Shown here: positions 9,171-18,540 of the stretch, piece after piece
How positions within the stretch are numbered: the first letter of the stretch is position 1
Layout: each line of letters begins with the position of its first letter
Assembly: GCA_012032285.1 (NCBI GenBank)
Contig: JAAURJ010000015.1
Coordinates: 1 to 55,915 of the forward strand
Source of the DNA: Sphingomonadales bacterium
GTDB taxonomy: Bacteria; Pseudomonadota; Alphaproteobacteria; Sphingomonadales; Sphingomonadaceae
Direction of reading: 5' to 3'
DNA length: 55,915 nt
Made by a program: the position numbers and the translations under genes
The notes under the pieces: generated by a model
The model's database searches: none
What the model was told of the DNA's origin: nothing
What the model saw: the letters and a program-made list of their open reading frames with translations, nothing else

Positions 9171-9911
9171 ATGACGGTGAAACGGCTTTATCACGATATA
9201 GCGGATAAAATAATTGCTCTCATCAACGAAGGTGTATTCCCGGTCGGCACAAGGCTTCCGGGTGAACGCGAACTTGCAGAGCGCTTCGATGTCAGCCGCG
9301 TTACCATTCGGGAGGCGGAAATTGCGCTTCAGGCTGTTGGCCATTTGGAGATTAAAACCGGCTCCGGTGTCTATGTCTGCGAAAAACAGCCAAAGGCGCA
9401 TGGCGCATTGCCGAATGTCAGCGCCTTTGAACTGACCGAAGCCAGATCCTTGATCGAATCAGAAGCCGCAGCATTGGCCGCGAAAGTGATCAGCGCAGAA
9501 CAGCTGCAAGAATTATCTCTTTTGCTCGACAAAATGGCCCATTCAGATGAAAAAACCGCCAATAAGGCCGACCGAATGTTCCACGCCAAAATCGCCGAGG
9601 CATCAGGGAATAAGGCGATGGTCCATGCGGTGCAGACATTATGGCGTATGCGCGAAGAGTTACCCGAGGTGCGCGATGCCTATGCCGCCGTTTGCCACGA
9701 CGATGCCGAATCGCGAAAGGCAGAGCATAAGCTGATTTTGGACGCGCTATCCGCCCATAATCCCGACGCCGCACGGACAGCAATGAAGACGCATTTTTTT
9801 CGGCTGATCGAGGCGATGCTGAATGTTAGCGAAAAACAAGCCTTGCTTGAAGTCCAGCGGCGGGCCAATGCCAGCCGTGAACGTTTCCTGGCAACCGCGT
9901 TGCTTAATTAA
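9171..9911 (+). CDS. GntR-family regulator (FCD/FadR subfamily) of the alginate cluster
   Basis: A 246-residue regulator. Winged-helix DNA-binding domain over residues 8-70 (LPGERELAERFDVSRVTIRE is the recognition region). FCD ligand-binding domain over about 90-220, with LTEARSLIESEAAALAA, the FHAKIAEASGN motif, and metal/ligand histidines in FHAKI, EHKLI and KTHFF. The subfamily senses sugar acids and other carboxylates. Its position just upstream of the PL6 lyase, and the UxuR-like half-sites on both sides, point to a KDG- or DEH-responsive repressor of alginate use (inference). It plays a role analogous to AlgO of Sphingomonas sp. A1. Confidence 0.9.
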   Translation: MTVKRLYHDIADKIIALINEGVFPVGTRLPGERELAERFDVSRVTIREAEIALQAVGHLEIKTGSGVYVCEKQPKAHGALPNVSAFELTEARSLIESEAAALAAKVISAEQLQELSLLLDKMAHSDEKTANKADRMFHAKIAEASGNKAMVHAVQTLWRMREELPEVRDAYAAVCHDDAESRKAEHKLILDALSAHNPDAARTAMKTHFFRLIEAMLNVSEKQALLEVQRRANASRERFLATALLN

Positions 9912-9920
9912 ATTATATCC

Positions 9921-9958
9921 ATCACTCCAATTGGAGTGATATTTTGCAAAATTGGTAT
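9921..9958. promoter_or_regulatory. Operator region: 20-bp perfect palindrome, 12-bp palindrome and UxuR-like half-site
   Basis: 9921-9940 is a perfect 20-bp palindrome (half ATCACTCCAA). It abuts a second perfect palindrome at 9941-9952 (ATTTTGCAAAAT). The half-site AAATTGGTAT at 9949-9958 matches one arm of the UxuR/ExuR consensus. The stack lies 64-102 bp before the PL6 start and just after the gntR stop. The first palindrome could also act as a short hairpin after gntR, but it has no strong T run. An operator is the better reading. Confidence 0.6.
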
Positions 9959-10022
9959 GCTCTATCATTGACCTCTCTTCCCTTGGATGTTACGCAATTG
10001 AACAAAGGGAGAGTATCGAAAT

Positions 10023-12275
10023 ATGTTTTGGAGAGCCATTTTACCATTGACGCTTATTGCCTGCACCTCACCCGCTGCGGCTGAGGATTACCGGGTATCA
10101 AATCAGGCAGAATTTTTTGCTGCGTCAAAAAAATTGGGTCCTGGCGACATCATTACCTTAACCGATGGCACATGGCGTGATTTTGAAATCATGGTCAGCG
10201 CAAAGGGTACGGCCGAAAAGCCAATTTTGATCCGCCCCGAAACGCCCGGAAAAGTGATTATATCGGGTAAGTCCAATTTGCGTATTGGTGGCCAGAATAT
10301 CATCGTCACCGGGCTGGTGTTCAAAAATGGGTATAGCCCGACAGGCGAGGTCATTTCCTTTCGCCGCACAAAAAGCGACCTAGCCTATAACAGCCGCGTC
10401 ACCGAAGTCGTTATTGATCATTTCAGTAAGCCGGACCGTTATGATGATGATTATTGGGTCGGAATCTATGGCAAAGGCAACCGGTTTGATCATAATCATC
10501 TTGTCGGTAAAACCAATAAAGGTGTTACGGTCGCTGTGCGGCTGGATAGTGAGGAAAGCCGAGAGAATAACCACCGGATCGACCATAATTATTTTGGCCC
10601 CCGTCCCGTGCTGGGTTCCAATGGCGGCGAGACGCTGCGTATTGGCACCAGCACCTATTCCATGTTCGATTCCAAAACGGTTGTCGAAGATAATTATTTC
10701 GACCGGTGCGATGGCGAGGTGGAGATCATCTCGGTCAAATCGGGACGTAATATCATCCGCCGCAATGTCTTTGCGGAAAGCAGCGGGACGCTAACCCTGC
10801 GTCATGGCGACGGCAACATCGTTGAACGCAATGTTTTTTTGGGCAATGGCAAGGATCATAGCGGCGGCATCCGTGTGATTAACAAGGACCAGATTGTGCG
10901 CGGCAATTATATGGAAGGACTGCGCGGCAGCGGTTTTTCGAGCGCATTGACCATCATGAACGGCGTGCCCAATTCACCCGTTTACCGTTATGTGCAGGTA
11001 TCGGGCGCCGTCATCGAGAATAACAGCATAGTGGACAGCAGCTATGTCACTTTGGCTGGAGGCGCGGACGCAGAACGCAGCGCACCGCCGATTGACAGCA
11101 TTATGGCCGATAATCTGTTCTCCGGCGGCGATGGCGGTCCGGAATTTGTTATAGAGGATGATATAAGCGGGATAAAAATAGCCAATAACGGCTTGATTGG
11201 TGAAATGCAGAAAAACCTTCCTAAAGGCATCATAAAACTGCCAGTTGAATTGGTGCGCGCGGAAAATGGCCTGCTTTATCCTGGCAATGCCCGATATACC
11301 GGCGTTGGCGCACCGCGCGACCTTCAACCGATTGGAAGGGACAAGGTTGGTGCTGCTTGGTATCCAAAGCCCGCAGCGGGTAACCGTTTCGGGATGGGAA
11401 CCAAACAGGCTGTTTTACCGGGCGATGGCCGGTTAGAAGCGGCTATCGCAGCCGCACAGGATGGCGACATCATTGCCCTTGCAGACGGCGAATATATGGC
11501 CTCCAAAACCATAACCATATCCAAGGCGATAACGGTGAAGGGGACAGGAAACACAAAGCTTTTGTTTGACCGCCCGGCTCTTTTTGAAATAGCCGAAGGT
11601 GGCAGCTTGCGGCTGGAATCGCTGAACATAGACGGCAAATTGGCGCCTGATTCGGTGGGCAATGCGGTCATCCGCACATCAGCGTTTCCGATGCAGTCCA
11701 ATTTTAGGATCGAACTTGACAATATTGTGGTTTCGGACCTGACAGTGAACAAATATTTCGACGTTATCAAATTGGGCAAAAGCGCCTTTGCTGACCATAT
11801 CCTGATCCGCGACAGCAGCTTTGAGGATATTAGTGGCTCTGTCCTGATGGCGGCGGCGGAGACCGAAGATTATGGCCAATATAATGCCGAATATGTCGAT
11901 ATATCGCGCAGCCATTTTCGCAATATTGGTGGACCCGTGGCGCAAATTTACCGCGGAGGGCGCGATGAAAGCACTTTTGGTCCGCATTTTACGCTGATCA
12001 AATCCAAATTTGAAAATATTGGGCAAAACGGCAATAATCTGACCAAAGCCTCTGTCCTGCTCCACGGCGTGCAAATTACCGAAATTAGTGAAAATGAATT
12101 TTCCGGTAGCGCCCCCCTTCACATTATCCACACGGTCGGCAAGCCCAGCACACGTATCGCCGAAAACCGTTTTTCCGAAACAGCGAAGGTAAAAGTCGAG
12201 GAGTTGGAATATAAGGGCGGTGAACTGCGCGCGATATTGGAAAATAACAGCTATAACGAAAAAGGCGTCCAATGA
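10023..12275 (+). CDS. Polysaccharide lyase family 6 alginate lyase
   Basis: A 750-residue secreted protein with a signal peptide (residues 1-20, ending AAAE). It has two parallel beta-helix halves: the catalytic PL6/chondroitinase-B half (about 20-430) and a second right-handed helix (about 465-750). PL6 hallmarks are the NGGETLRIGTS strand (about 200-210), the catalytic Lys region ISVKSGRN (about 237-244) and the Arg region LTLRHGDGN (about 257-265). The enzyme cleaves alginate by beta-elimination, giving unsaturated oligomers in the periplasm or at the surface. The start at 10023 follows GGGAGAG. It is coupled to the PL17 gene by ATGA. Two-domain length (~750 aa) matches AlyGC-type members. 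Poly-M versus poly-G preference is not readable. Confidence 0.92.
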   Translation: MFWRAILPLTLIACTSPAAAEDYRVSNQAEFFAASKKLGPGDIITLTDGTWRDFEIMVSAKGTAEKPILIRPETPGKVIISGKSNLRIGGQNIIVTGLVFKNGYSPTGEVISFRRTKSDLAYNSRVTEVVIDHFSKPDRYDDDYWVGIYGKGNRFDHNHLVGKTNKGVTVAVRLDSEESRENNHRIDHNYFGPRPVLGSNGGETLRIGTSTYSMFDSKTVVEDNYFDRCDGEVEIISVKSGRNIIRRNVFAESSGTLTLRHGDGNIVERNVFLGNGKDHSGGIRVINKDQIVRGNYMEGLRGSGFSSALTIMNGVPNSPVYRYVQVSGAVIENNSIVDSSYVTLAGGADAERSAPPIDSIMADNLFSGGDGGPEFVIEDDISGIKIANNGLIGEMQKNLPKGIIKLPVELVRAENGLLYPGNARYTGVGAPRDLQPIGRDKVGAAWYPKPAAGNRFGMGTKQAVLPGDGRLEAAIAAAQDGDIIALADGEYMASKTITISKAITVKGTGNTKLLFDRPALFEIAEGGSLRLESLNIDGKLAPDSVGNAVIRTSAFPMQSNFRIELDNIVVSDLTVNKYFDVIKLGKSAFADHILIRDSSFEDISGSVLMAAAETEDYGQYNAEYVDISRSHFRNIGGPVAQIYRGGRDESTFGPHFTLIKSKFENIGQNGNNLTKASVLLHGVQITEISENEFSGSAPLHIIHTVGKPSTRIAENRFSETAKVKVEELEYKGGELRAILENNSYNEKGVQ

Positions 12276-14451
12276 TCCGGCACGGATATGCCATTGGCGC
12301 GGCTTTTGCGCTTTCGGTCACCCCATCTGCTGCCCCTTCTGCATTAGCGTTTGCAGCCGCCGAAGCGAATGACGAGGTCGGTGCCTGCAATACGCTATTC
12401 ACCTGTGAGCAGGAACGTGCCGAAAATTTTGTAGCCGAAATGATGGCCGCGGGCATTATCGTGCCCGTGCCAAAGGATCCCGGCGGCGGCTATACTCATG
12501 AGCAGCATAAGCGCAATTATAAAGCCATGTATCTGGCCGGTCAGCTTTACCGGATAACGGGCGAAACCCGATATCGCGATTATTTGCGTGATATGCTGCT
12601 CGCTTATGCCGATCTTTATCCCACGCTTGGCGAACATCCGGCACGCAGTAACCAATATAGCGGCCGGTTGTTTTGGCAGGTGCTGAACGACGCCGTCTGG
12701 ATGGTGCACGCCATACAGGCCTATGAACAGGTGCGCGGCGAACTGAACGCTGCGGACCGGCAAAAAATAGATGATCAATTGTTCCGCAAAGCGGCATATT
12801 TCCTGTCGGTCGAATCGCAGGCGACATTTGACCGTATCCACAACCATGCAACATGGGCCACGGCTGGCGTCGGCATGACAGGCTATGTTCTGGGCGACAA
12901 AGACCTGATCCAGCGTGCGTTACTGGGTTCGGCAAAAGACGGAAAAACCGGATTCCTGAGGCAGACAGAGCTGCTGTTCTCGCCCGATGGTTATTATAGC
13001 GAAGGCCCCTATTATCAACGCTATGCCATGATGCCTTTCATGCTGTTTGCAGAGGCCATTGACCGTAACGAACCGGGACGCAAAATCTTCAAACATCGCG
13101 GCGGCATATTGCTAAAGGCGCTACGCACCACCATCGATCTGACTTATGATGGCTATTTCTTACCGTTTAATGACGCGATAAAAGAAAAAAGCCTGGATAC
13201 AGAAGAGCTTTATCACGGCGTTGCGATTGCCTATGCTCAAACAGGTGATCCCTCTCTGCTTTCCATTGCGAAGGCGCAGGGTAAAACCATCCTGACACCT
13301 TCGGGCAAAGCGGTTTCGGATGCATTGGCGGCGGGCAAGGCCAAAGCCTTCCCCTTTGCTTCACGGCTGCTGCGTGATGGCCCTGACGGGGATCAGGGCG
13401 CGGTTGCGATCCTACGTGAGGGCAGCGGGCCAAAGCATAGCGCATTGATCGTCAAAAATGCATCGCAAGGCATGGGCCATGGCCATTTTGACAAACTAAA
13501 CTGGCAATTTTACGACAATGGGCAGGAAGTGATTACCGATTATGGTGCCGCCCGTTTCCTGAATATTGAGGCGAAACAGGGCGGCCGCTATCTGCCCGAA
13601 AATGAAAGCTGGGCCAAACAATCGGTCGCGCATAATGTCTTGGTCGTGGATGGTAAAAGCCATTTTGATGGTGCATTAAAAACCGCCGAAAAACACGCGC
13701 CGCAGCAGCTTTTTTATCAGGGCGAAAAAGGCACTCAGATCAGCAGCGCGAAAATCGACAGCGCCTATCCCGGTGTTTCAATGGTCCGCACCATGGCGAT
13801 GCTGCAAATTCCCGGGCTGGAATATCCGGTCGTTCTTGATGTCTTACAGGTGCGCGGGGATAACACCCATCAATATGATCTGCCTCTTCATTATCAGGGA
13901 CATATCATGCAGATCGGTTTTGAAACCCGGTCCCATATCGCCGCTCGTCCGGTTTTGGGGGCGGGCAGCGGTTATCAGCATATATGGGTGGATGCACAGG
14001 CTATACCAAAAGAAGGACAGGCCTTCGTTACTTGGAAACTGAATGACCGTTTCTACACATGGCGAATGGCAGAGGCAGGCGGAACGGAGATATTGCTGGG
14101 CGAAAGCGGGGCCAATGATCCGGATTTCAACCTGCGCCGCGAACCCATGATCATGCCCGGCGCAGCGGACAAAAGGACAGCGTCTTTGTCTCAATGCTCG
14201 AACCACATGGAATGTTCGACGATGCCGCCGAACTGACATTACGAAGCGGCAGTCAGATCAAATCCTTCACCGCGCATCAGCATGACGGCAAGGACATTGT
14301 CATAATCGAAACATTGGCAGGCCGGAAACTGGCCTTTGCCATATCGTATAATGCCGACACGCAGAAACAACATATGGTCAAAATTGATGGCAAAGCATTT
14401 GAATGGAAAGGCTTTGCATCGCTTATAATCGGGGATGATGAGAGGGAATGA
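12272..14451 (+). CDS. PL17 oligoalginate lyase (heparinase II/III-like), frameshift near the 3' end
   Basis: Exolytic oligoalginate lyase that releases unsaturated monouronate (DEH). It has a signal peptide (residues 1-29), an N-terminal alpha/alpha toroid with IHNHATWATAG (catalytic Asn-His, about 189-199) and EGPYYQRYAMMPF (catalytic Tyr, about 244-256), then the heparinase II/III beta-sheet domain (MGHGHFDKLNWQFYD, about 398-412). The first frame stops at 14236, but the C-terminal sheet continues in another frame from MLEPHGMFDDAAEL to 14451. Adding one G at 14175-14176 joins them as ADKRDSVFVSMLEPHG. I annotate the restored gene of about 727 codons. ATGA overlap with PL6; the MFS gene starts 2 bp after. 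Confidence 0.9.
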
Positions 14452-14452
14452 T

Positions 14453-15745
14453 ATGAGCAATTGGACAAACAAGGGCAGCTTGCGCTGGGCGATTGTCTGC
14501 CTTGTCGCGGTCGCCACCGTCATCAACTATATTGATCGCGGCGCATTGAGTGTTTTGTGGCCCGAAATCTCCAAAGAGCTGGACCTTACCAAACAGGATT
14601 ATGCCAATATCGCCATCGTCTTCACTTTCACCTATGCCATTGGTCAGGCGCTGTTTGGAAAGATTTTCGACTGGATAGGAACGCGGCTTGGATTTGTGCT
14701 GTCGATCGTCGTCTGGTCCATTGCGACAATCTTGCACGCTTTTTCGCACAGCTTGCTTACTTTCTCTATTTTTCGCGGCATTTTAGGACTGGCAGAGGCA
14801 GGAAACTGGCCCGGCGCGACCAAGGCGAATGCCGAATGGTTCCCGATCAACGAACGCGCTTTGGCACAAGGGATTTTCAATTCCGGCGCGGCGATTGGCG
14901 GTATTGTTTCCGCGCCTGTGGTTGGTTTTCTGTTTGTCTTTTTGGAAAGCTGGCAAGCGACTTTCATCGCCATTGGTGCAATGGGTTTCTTATGGCTGGT
15001 GCCTTGGCTGATCATTTATAAATCCGGCCCCGATGCGCATCCATGGATCAGCACGGAGGAACGGAATTATATTTTGACCGGTCAGCGTAATGTCGAAACC
15101 AATCAGATCGCTGACTATGCACCCGGAACCGGCGAAATATTGAAGCGCAAGGAAAGCTGGGGCGTGATCATGGCGTCATTTTTCCTTGATCCGATTTGGT
15201 GGTTATTCATCACCTGGTTGCCGCTTTATCTGAACGAAACTTATGGCTTTGGCGTAGAGGAAATCGCCACCTATGCTTGGATACCCTATGTCGGTGCAAT
15301 GCTGGGTGCATGGTTTGGCGGGCTGCTGGCGGCAAATTTGCTGGGTAAGGGATGGTCCACCAACAAAACCCGCAAGACGGTCATCGCGCTGGGCGGGGTG
15401 ATTATGCTGATCTCGCTATTGTCAACAATGCAGGCATCATCACCGCTGATCGCGGTCGGTTTGATGGCCATCATCCTTTTCGGGTTTCAGGTCGCTGTGG
15501 GCAATATCCAAACATTGCCGAGCGATTTTTACAATGGCAAATCGGTCGCCACTCTGGCCGGTTTTTCCGGAATGGCGGCAAAGCTGGCTGTTGCAGGCTC
15601 AACCTATTTCATTCCCCAGTTGACCGAAACAAGCTATGCCCCCGCTTTTGCAATCGGCGCGGGGTTGGCGATCATGACGGTGCTTTCGGTTTTGATATTC
15701 TGCCCTGAGATCAGACCGTTAAAACCAAAATCAAAAAACATATAA
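14453..15745 (+). CDS. MFS transporter, hexuronate (ACS) family
   Basis: A 430-residue inner-membrane carrier with about 12 transmembrane helices. The first helix reads RWAIVCLVAVATVINYIDRG, the INYIDR signature of the anion:cation symporter group to which ExuT belongs. Loop 2-3 carries GKIFDWIGTRLGF, the major facilitator GxxxDRxGxR-type motif. Start ATG 14453 has GAGGG 6-7 nt upstream, better than the earlier in-frame ATGs. In this operon it would carry DEH or unsaturated uronates across the inner membrane after PL6/PL17 cleavage (inference from context). Confidence 0.9.
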   Translation: MSNWTNKGSLRWAIVCLVAVATVINYIDRGALSVLWPEISKELDLTKQDYANIAIVFTFTYAIGQALFGKIFDWIGTRLGFVLSIVVWSIATILHAFSHSLLTFSIFRGILGLAEAGNWPGATKANAEWFPINERALAQGIFNSGAAIGGIVSAPVVGFLFVFLESWQATFIAIGAMGFLWLVPWLIIYKSGPDAHPWISTEERNYILTGQRNVETNQIADYAPGTGEILKRKESWGVIMASFFLDPIWWLFITWLPLYLNETYGFGVEEIATYAWIPYVGAMLGAWFGGLLAANLLGKGWSTNKTRKTVIALGGVIMLISLLSTMQASSPLIAVGLMAIILFGFQVAVGNIQTLPSDFYNGKSVATLAGFSGMAAKLAVAGSTYFIPQLTETSYAPAFAIGAGLAIMTVLSVLIFCPEIRPLKPKSKNI

Positions 15746-15791
15746 TCATCGGCCATATTGGCCAACTCCCAACAGAAAGAGCAGGAAAAAT

Positions 15792-16547
15792 ATGGGTAAA
15801 TTCACTGGAAAAACAGCAATTATTTCAGGCGGCAGCCGCGATATAGGCCGTGCTGTTTGTATCAAATTGGCAAGCGAAGGCGCCAATGTCGTCATCAATT
15901 ATCACAGCAATGCCGAACAAGCCGCAGAAACGCTTAAGGCAATTGAGAAAACAGGCGGAAAGGCCATTATTGCTCAGGCAGATGTAACCAAACCGGAAGA
16001 GGTGGACGCGCTTGTTGCCGAGGCTGTAAACGCCTTTGGCGATCAAATCCATATGCTGGTCAATGTCGCAGGCGGCATGGTGGAACGGCGCCCACTGGAA
16101 GCCATGGATTATGACTTTTTCGAATATGTCATGCGGCTCAATATGACATCGACATTCCTGCTGACCAAAGCCGTGGTGCCGCATATGCCCAAGGGCAGCG
16201 CGATCGTTAATTTTGCATCGCAGGCCGGGCGCGATGGCGGCGGGCCGGGGGCAAGCGCCTATGGCACATCAAAAGGCGCGGTCATGACCTTTACCCGCGC
16301 CATGGCAAAGGAGTTGGGACCAAAGGGTATCCGGGTCAATTCGCTCTGTCCCGGAATGATTGCCACCACATTCCATGACATATTCACAAAAGATGAAGTG
16401 CGGCAAAATGTTGCCAATGCAACACCCTTGCGCCGCCAGGGTATTGTTCATGAGCCCGCCGATGCCGCCGCCTACTTGCTCTCTGACGAAGCCTCGTTTA
16501 TCACCGGAGCCAACGTCGATATTAACGGCGGAATGTATTTCTCCTAG
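15792..16547 (+). CDS. SDR-family reductase, probable DEH reductase
   Basis: A 251-residue short-chain dehydrogenase/reductase. The nucleotide-binding loop is SGGSRDIGRAV (a variant of TGxxxGIG), followed by NVAGG, the catalytic Ser in NFASQAG and the YGTSK Tyr-Lys pair. The C terminus ends GANVDINGGMYFS. SDRs in this position of alginate clusters reduce 4-deoxy-L-erythro-5-hexoseulose uronate (DEH) to 2-keto-3-deoxygluconate. That role is inferred from the operon: an MFS carrier before it and a KDG kinase after it. A Gly/Asp-rich stretch GRDGGGPGAS lies just before the catalytic Tyr. Confidence 0.87.
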   Translation: MGKFTGKTAIISGGSRDIGRAVCIKLASEGANVVINYHSNAEQAAETLKAIEKTGGKAIIAQADVTKPEEVDALVAEAVNAFGDQIHMLVNVAGGMVERRPLEAMDYDFFEYVMRLNMTSTFLLTKAVVPHMPKGSAIVNFASQAGRDGGGPGASAYGTSKGAVMTFTRAMAKELGPKGIRVNSLCPGMIATTFHDIFTKDEVRQNVANATPLRRQGIVHEPADAAAYLLSDEASFITGANVDINGGMYFS

Positions 16548-16558
16548 GGCACAAACAA

Positions 16559-17455
16559 TTGACATTATTTATCTTTGGCGAAGCCATGCTGGAATATCAT
16601 ACGCGGGGCGGCGCAGATGGAATGCAATATGGCGGTGATACACTAAACACCGCCATCCACCTGACGCGCATGGGCCATGATGTGGCCTATGCCACAGCAG
16701 TGGGCACCGATCCGGTGAGCGAATCATTGATCGCATCCTGGGGCGAAGAAGGCGTCAACATCGCCCATGTGCTGCGCCATCCCAATCGCAGCCCCGGGAT
16801 ATATGCCATTCATTTGGATGCGCATGGCGAACGCAGTTTCCTCTACTGGCGGGACCGCAGCGCGGCACGGGAAATGTTTACCCTGCCCGCCATGGACGCG
16901 GTGCTGGCCGATGCGGAAAAAGCCGATATGCTCTATTTCAGCCTGATCACCTTGGCGATTTTGCCCGATGAGGGCCGCGAAAAATTGCTTGGCCTGGCTG
17001 CGGCGTTGCGGCGGAATGGCGGCAAAGTCGCCTATGACAGCAATTTCCGGCCAAATTTATGGGAAAGCTATTCCGAGGCGCAGCATTGGTCCTTGCGCGC
17101 GATGGTAGGCGCAGACATTGGCCTGCCCACCAATGTCGATGAATGCCAGCTGCATGAAGAACAGATGACCGAAGAGGACATTTCACGGCGCTGGATCGCC
17201 GCCGGATGCAGCGAAGTGGTGGTGAAGGCAGGCGAAAAAGGCTGTCTGCTTGCCCTTGCGGGTCATGCCGCAGAACATTTCCAGCCGAATCTGGTCAAAG
17301 TTGTCGACAGCAGCGGCGCAGGCGATGCGTTCAACGCCGGTTATCTGGGCGGACGGTTATCGAAACTGACAGAAGAGGCCTCTATCGCCAAGGGCCAGGC
17401 ATTGGCCAGCAAGGTAATCGGCCAATATGGCGCGATTCCCGATGTGGCGATTTAG
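16559..17455 (+). CDS. kdgK: 2-keto-3-deoxygluconate kinase (PfkB family)
   Basis: A 298-residue PfkB-type sugar kinase converting KDG plus ATP to KDPG, the entry to the Entner-Doudoroff aldolase step. The N-terminal FIFGEAMLEY and YGGDTLNTAIHLTRMG match KdgK. The C-terminal PfkB signature DSSGAGDAFNAGYLGG, with its catalytic Asp, is at about residues 250-265. The start is TTG at 16559, 11 bp after the SDR stop; no ATG or GTG fits better because TTG-ACA-TTA-TTT gives the normal MTLFIFGE. It is the last gene of the alginate operon; the KDPG aldolase is not in the window. Confidence 0.9.
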   Translation: MTLFIFGEAMLEYHTRGGADGMQYGGDTLNTAIHLTRMGHDVAYATAVGTDPVSESLIASWGEEGVNIAHVLRHPNRSPGIYAIHLDAHGERSFLYWRDRSAAREMFTLPAMDAVLADAEKADMLYFSLITLAILPDEGREKLLGLAAALRRNGGKVAYDSNFRPNLWESYSEAQHWSLRAMVGADIGLPTNVDECQLHEEQMTEEDISRRWIAAGCSEVVVKAGEKGCLLALAGHAAEHFQPNLVKVVDSSGAGDAFNAGYLGGRLSKLTEEASIAKGQALASKVIGQYGAIPDVAI

Positions 17456-17512
17456 GGTCAGGCTAACTGGCCTATAAACCTTTACGCAATATAGCGGGAT
17501 TGGGAGTGGTAA

Positions 17513-17598
17513 TGGTGGACAGGGCTGGATTCGAACCAGCGTACGGAAAACCGGGCAGATTTACAGTCTGCTGCCTTTAACCACTCGGCCACCTGTCC
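17513..17598 (-). tRNA. tRNA-Tyr (GTA)
   Basis: An 86-nt class II tRNA with a long variable arm, on the minus strand. The acceptor stem GGACAGG pairs with the 3' end, the T-loop reads GGTTCGAATCC, and the 3' CCA is encoded at 17515-17513. The anticodon GTA is at 17564-17562 in the loop of the CAGACT..AATCTG stem. Divergent from rlmB. Confidence 0.96.
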
Positions 17599-17752
17599 AC
17601 ATTGCCGCCGGTTTTTTTAAGGCGCTGGTCAGGCGCAACCGAATGGCGAAGCAGCCCAATGGCGAAACGGCGCTTGCCTGTCAATGCTTGAGGTGAGAAA
17701 GAAAGCACAATAAGGCATTTTTTCTTCTATTTTTTTACAGGTATCCCTTTTC

Positions 17753-18514
17753 ATGGCATCACATAAAAGCCAGCGCCGCCGCGGCAAGGCAGCCCTTAAC
17801 GGCAATCCTAAATTTTGGGGCCGTCATGCGGTGTTGGCCGCAATCGACAATCCGGAGCGGGTGATTCACAAAATTTGGGCCACACGCGAAGTGGCGGCAC
17901 AGCTTGATTTGCCCGCCCATCTGTCTGTCCAATATGCCGAAGTGACCGACCTTGCCCGCTTTGTTCCCAAAGAAGCCCCGCATCAGGGTATTGTCGCCGA
18001 AGTCGCGCCATTGGAGGATCAATGGCTTGCCGATATCCTGCCGCAGGATAGCGATGATGTCCGCCCCGTACTAGTGCTGGATCAGGTAACAGATCCCCAT
18101 AATGTCGGTGCGATTTTTCGCAGCGCCGCCGCCTTTAATGCGGTTGCCATCGTCACACAGGACCGGCACGCCCCTGCTGAAACCGGCGTTTTGGCAAAGG
18201 CCGCATCGGGGGCGCTTGAAATGGTACCCTGGATCCGCGTTGTCAATCTGGCGCGCGCATTGGAGGAGATTGCGGAGGCCGGTTATTGGCGCATTGCGCT
18301 TGACGGGGACGCAGAAGAAACGCTTGAAAACGCGCTGGTTCCGGGGCGCAACGCACTGGTCCTTGGCGCAGAAGGTGACGGGATCAGGCATAATGTGCTT
18401 GAACATTGTGACCAAATCGCCAAGCTGCCGATTAGCGAGGCGATGGAAAGTCTGAATGTATCCAACGCGGCGGCGATTTCGCTTTATGCTGCGGCAATAC
18501 GGTCAGGCAAATAG
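17753..18514 (+). CDS. rlmB: 23S rRNA 2'-O-methyltransferase, RlmB/TrmH (SPOUT) family
   Basis: A 253-residue SPOUT methyltransferase. The N-terminal substrate-binding domain includes the family mark FWGRHAVLAAI (about 21-31). The knotted SAM domain has motif 1 DQVTDPHNVGAIFRSAAAF (about 109-127), motif 2 LGAEGDGIR (about 204-212) and motif 3 ISEAMESLNVSNAAAISLY (about 227-245). The conserved catalytic Arg (FRS) and Glu (GAEG) are present. It methylates the 2'-OH of a guanosine in 23S rRNA (G2251 in E. coli). The basic N terminus (SHKSQRRRGK) suits RNA binding. Length is normal. Confidence 0.93.
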   Translation: MASHKSQRRRGKAALNGNPKFWGRHAVLAAIDNPERVIHKIWATREVAAQLDLPAHLSVQYAEVTDLARFVPKEAPHQGIVAEVAPLEDQWLADILPQDSDDVRPVLVLDQVTDPHNVGAIFRSAAAFNAVAIVTQDRHAPAETGVLAKAASGALEMVPWIRVVNLARALEEIAEAGYWRIALDGDAEETLENALVPGRNALVLGAEGDGIRHNVLEHCDQIAKLPISEAMESLNVSNAAAISLYAAAIRSGK

Positions 18515-18540
18515 GCGCTGGCATATAATAGGGGAAAGCA

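Noticed and set aside
11679-12272. 197-codon minus-strand frame opposite the PL6 gene
   Set aside because: Shadow of the beta-helix coding frame; no start signal or recognisable fold.
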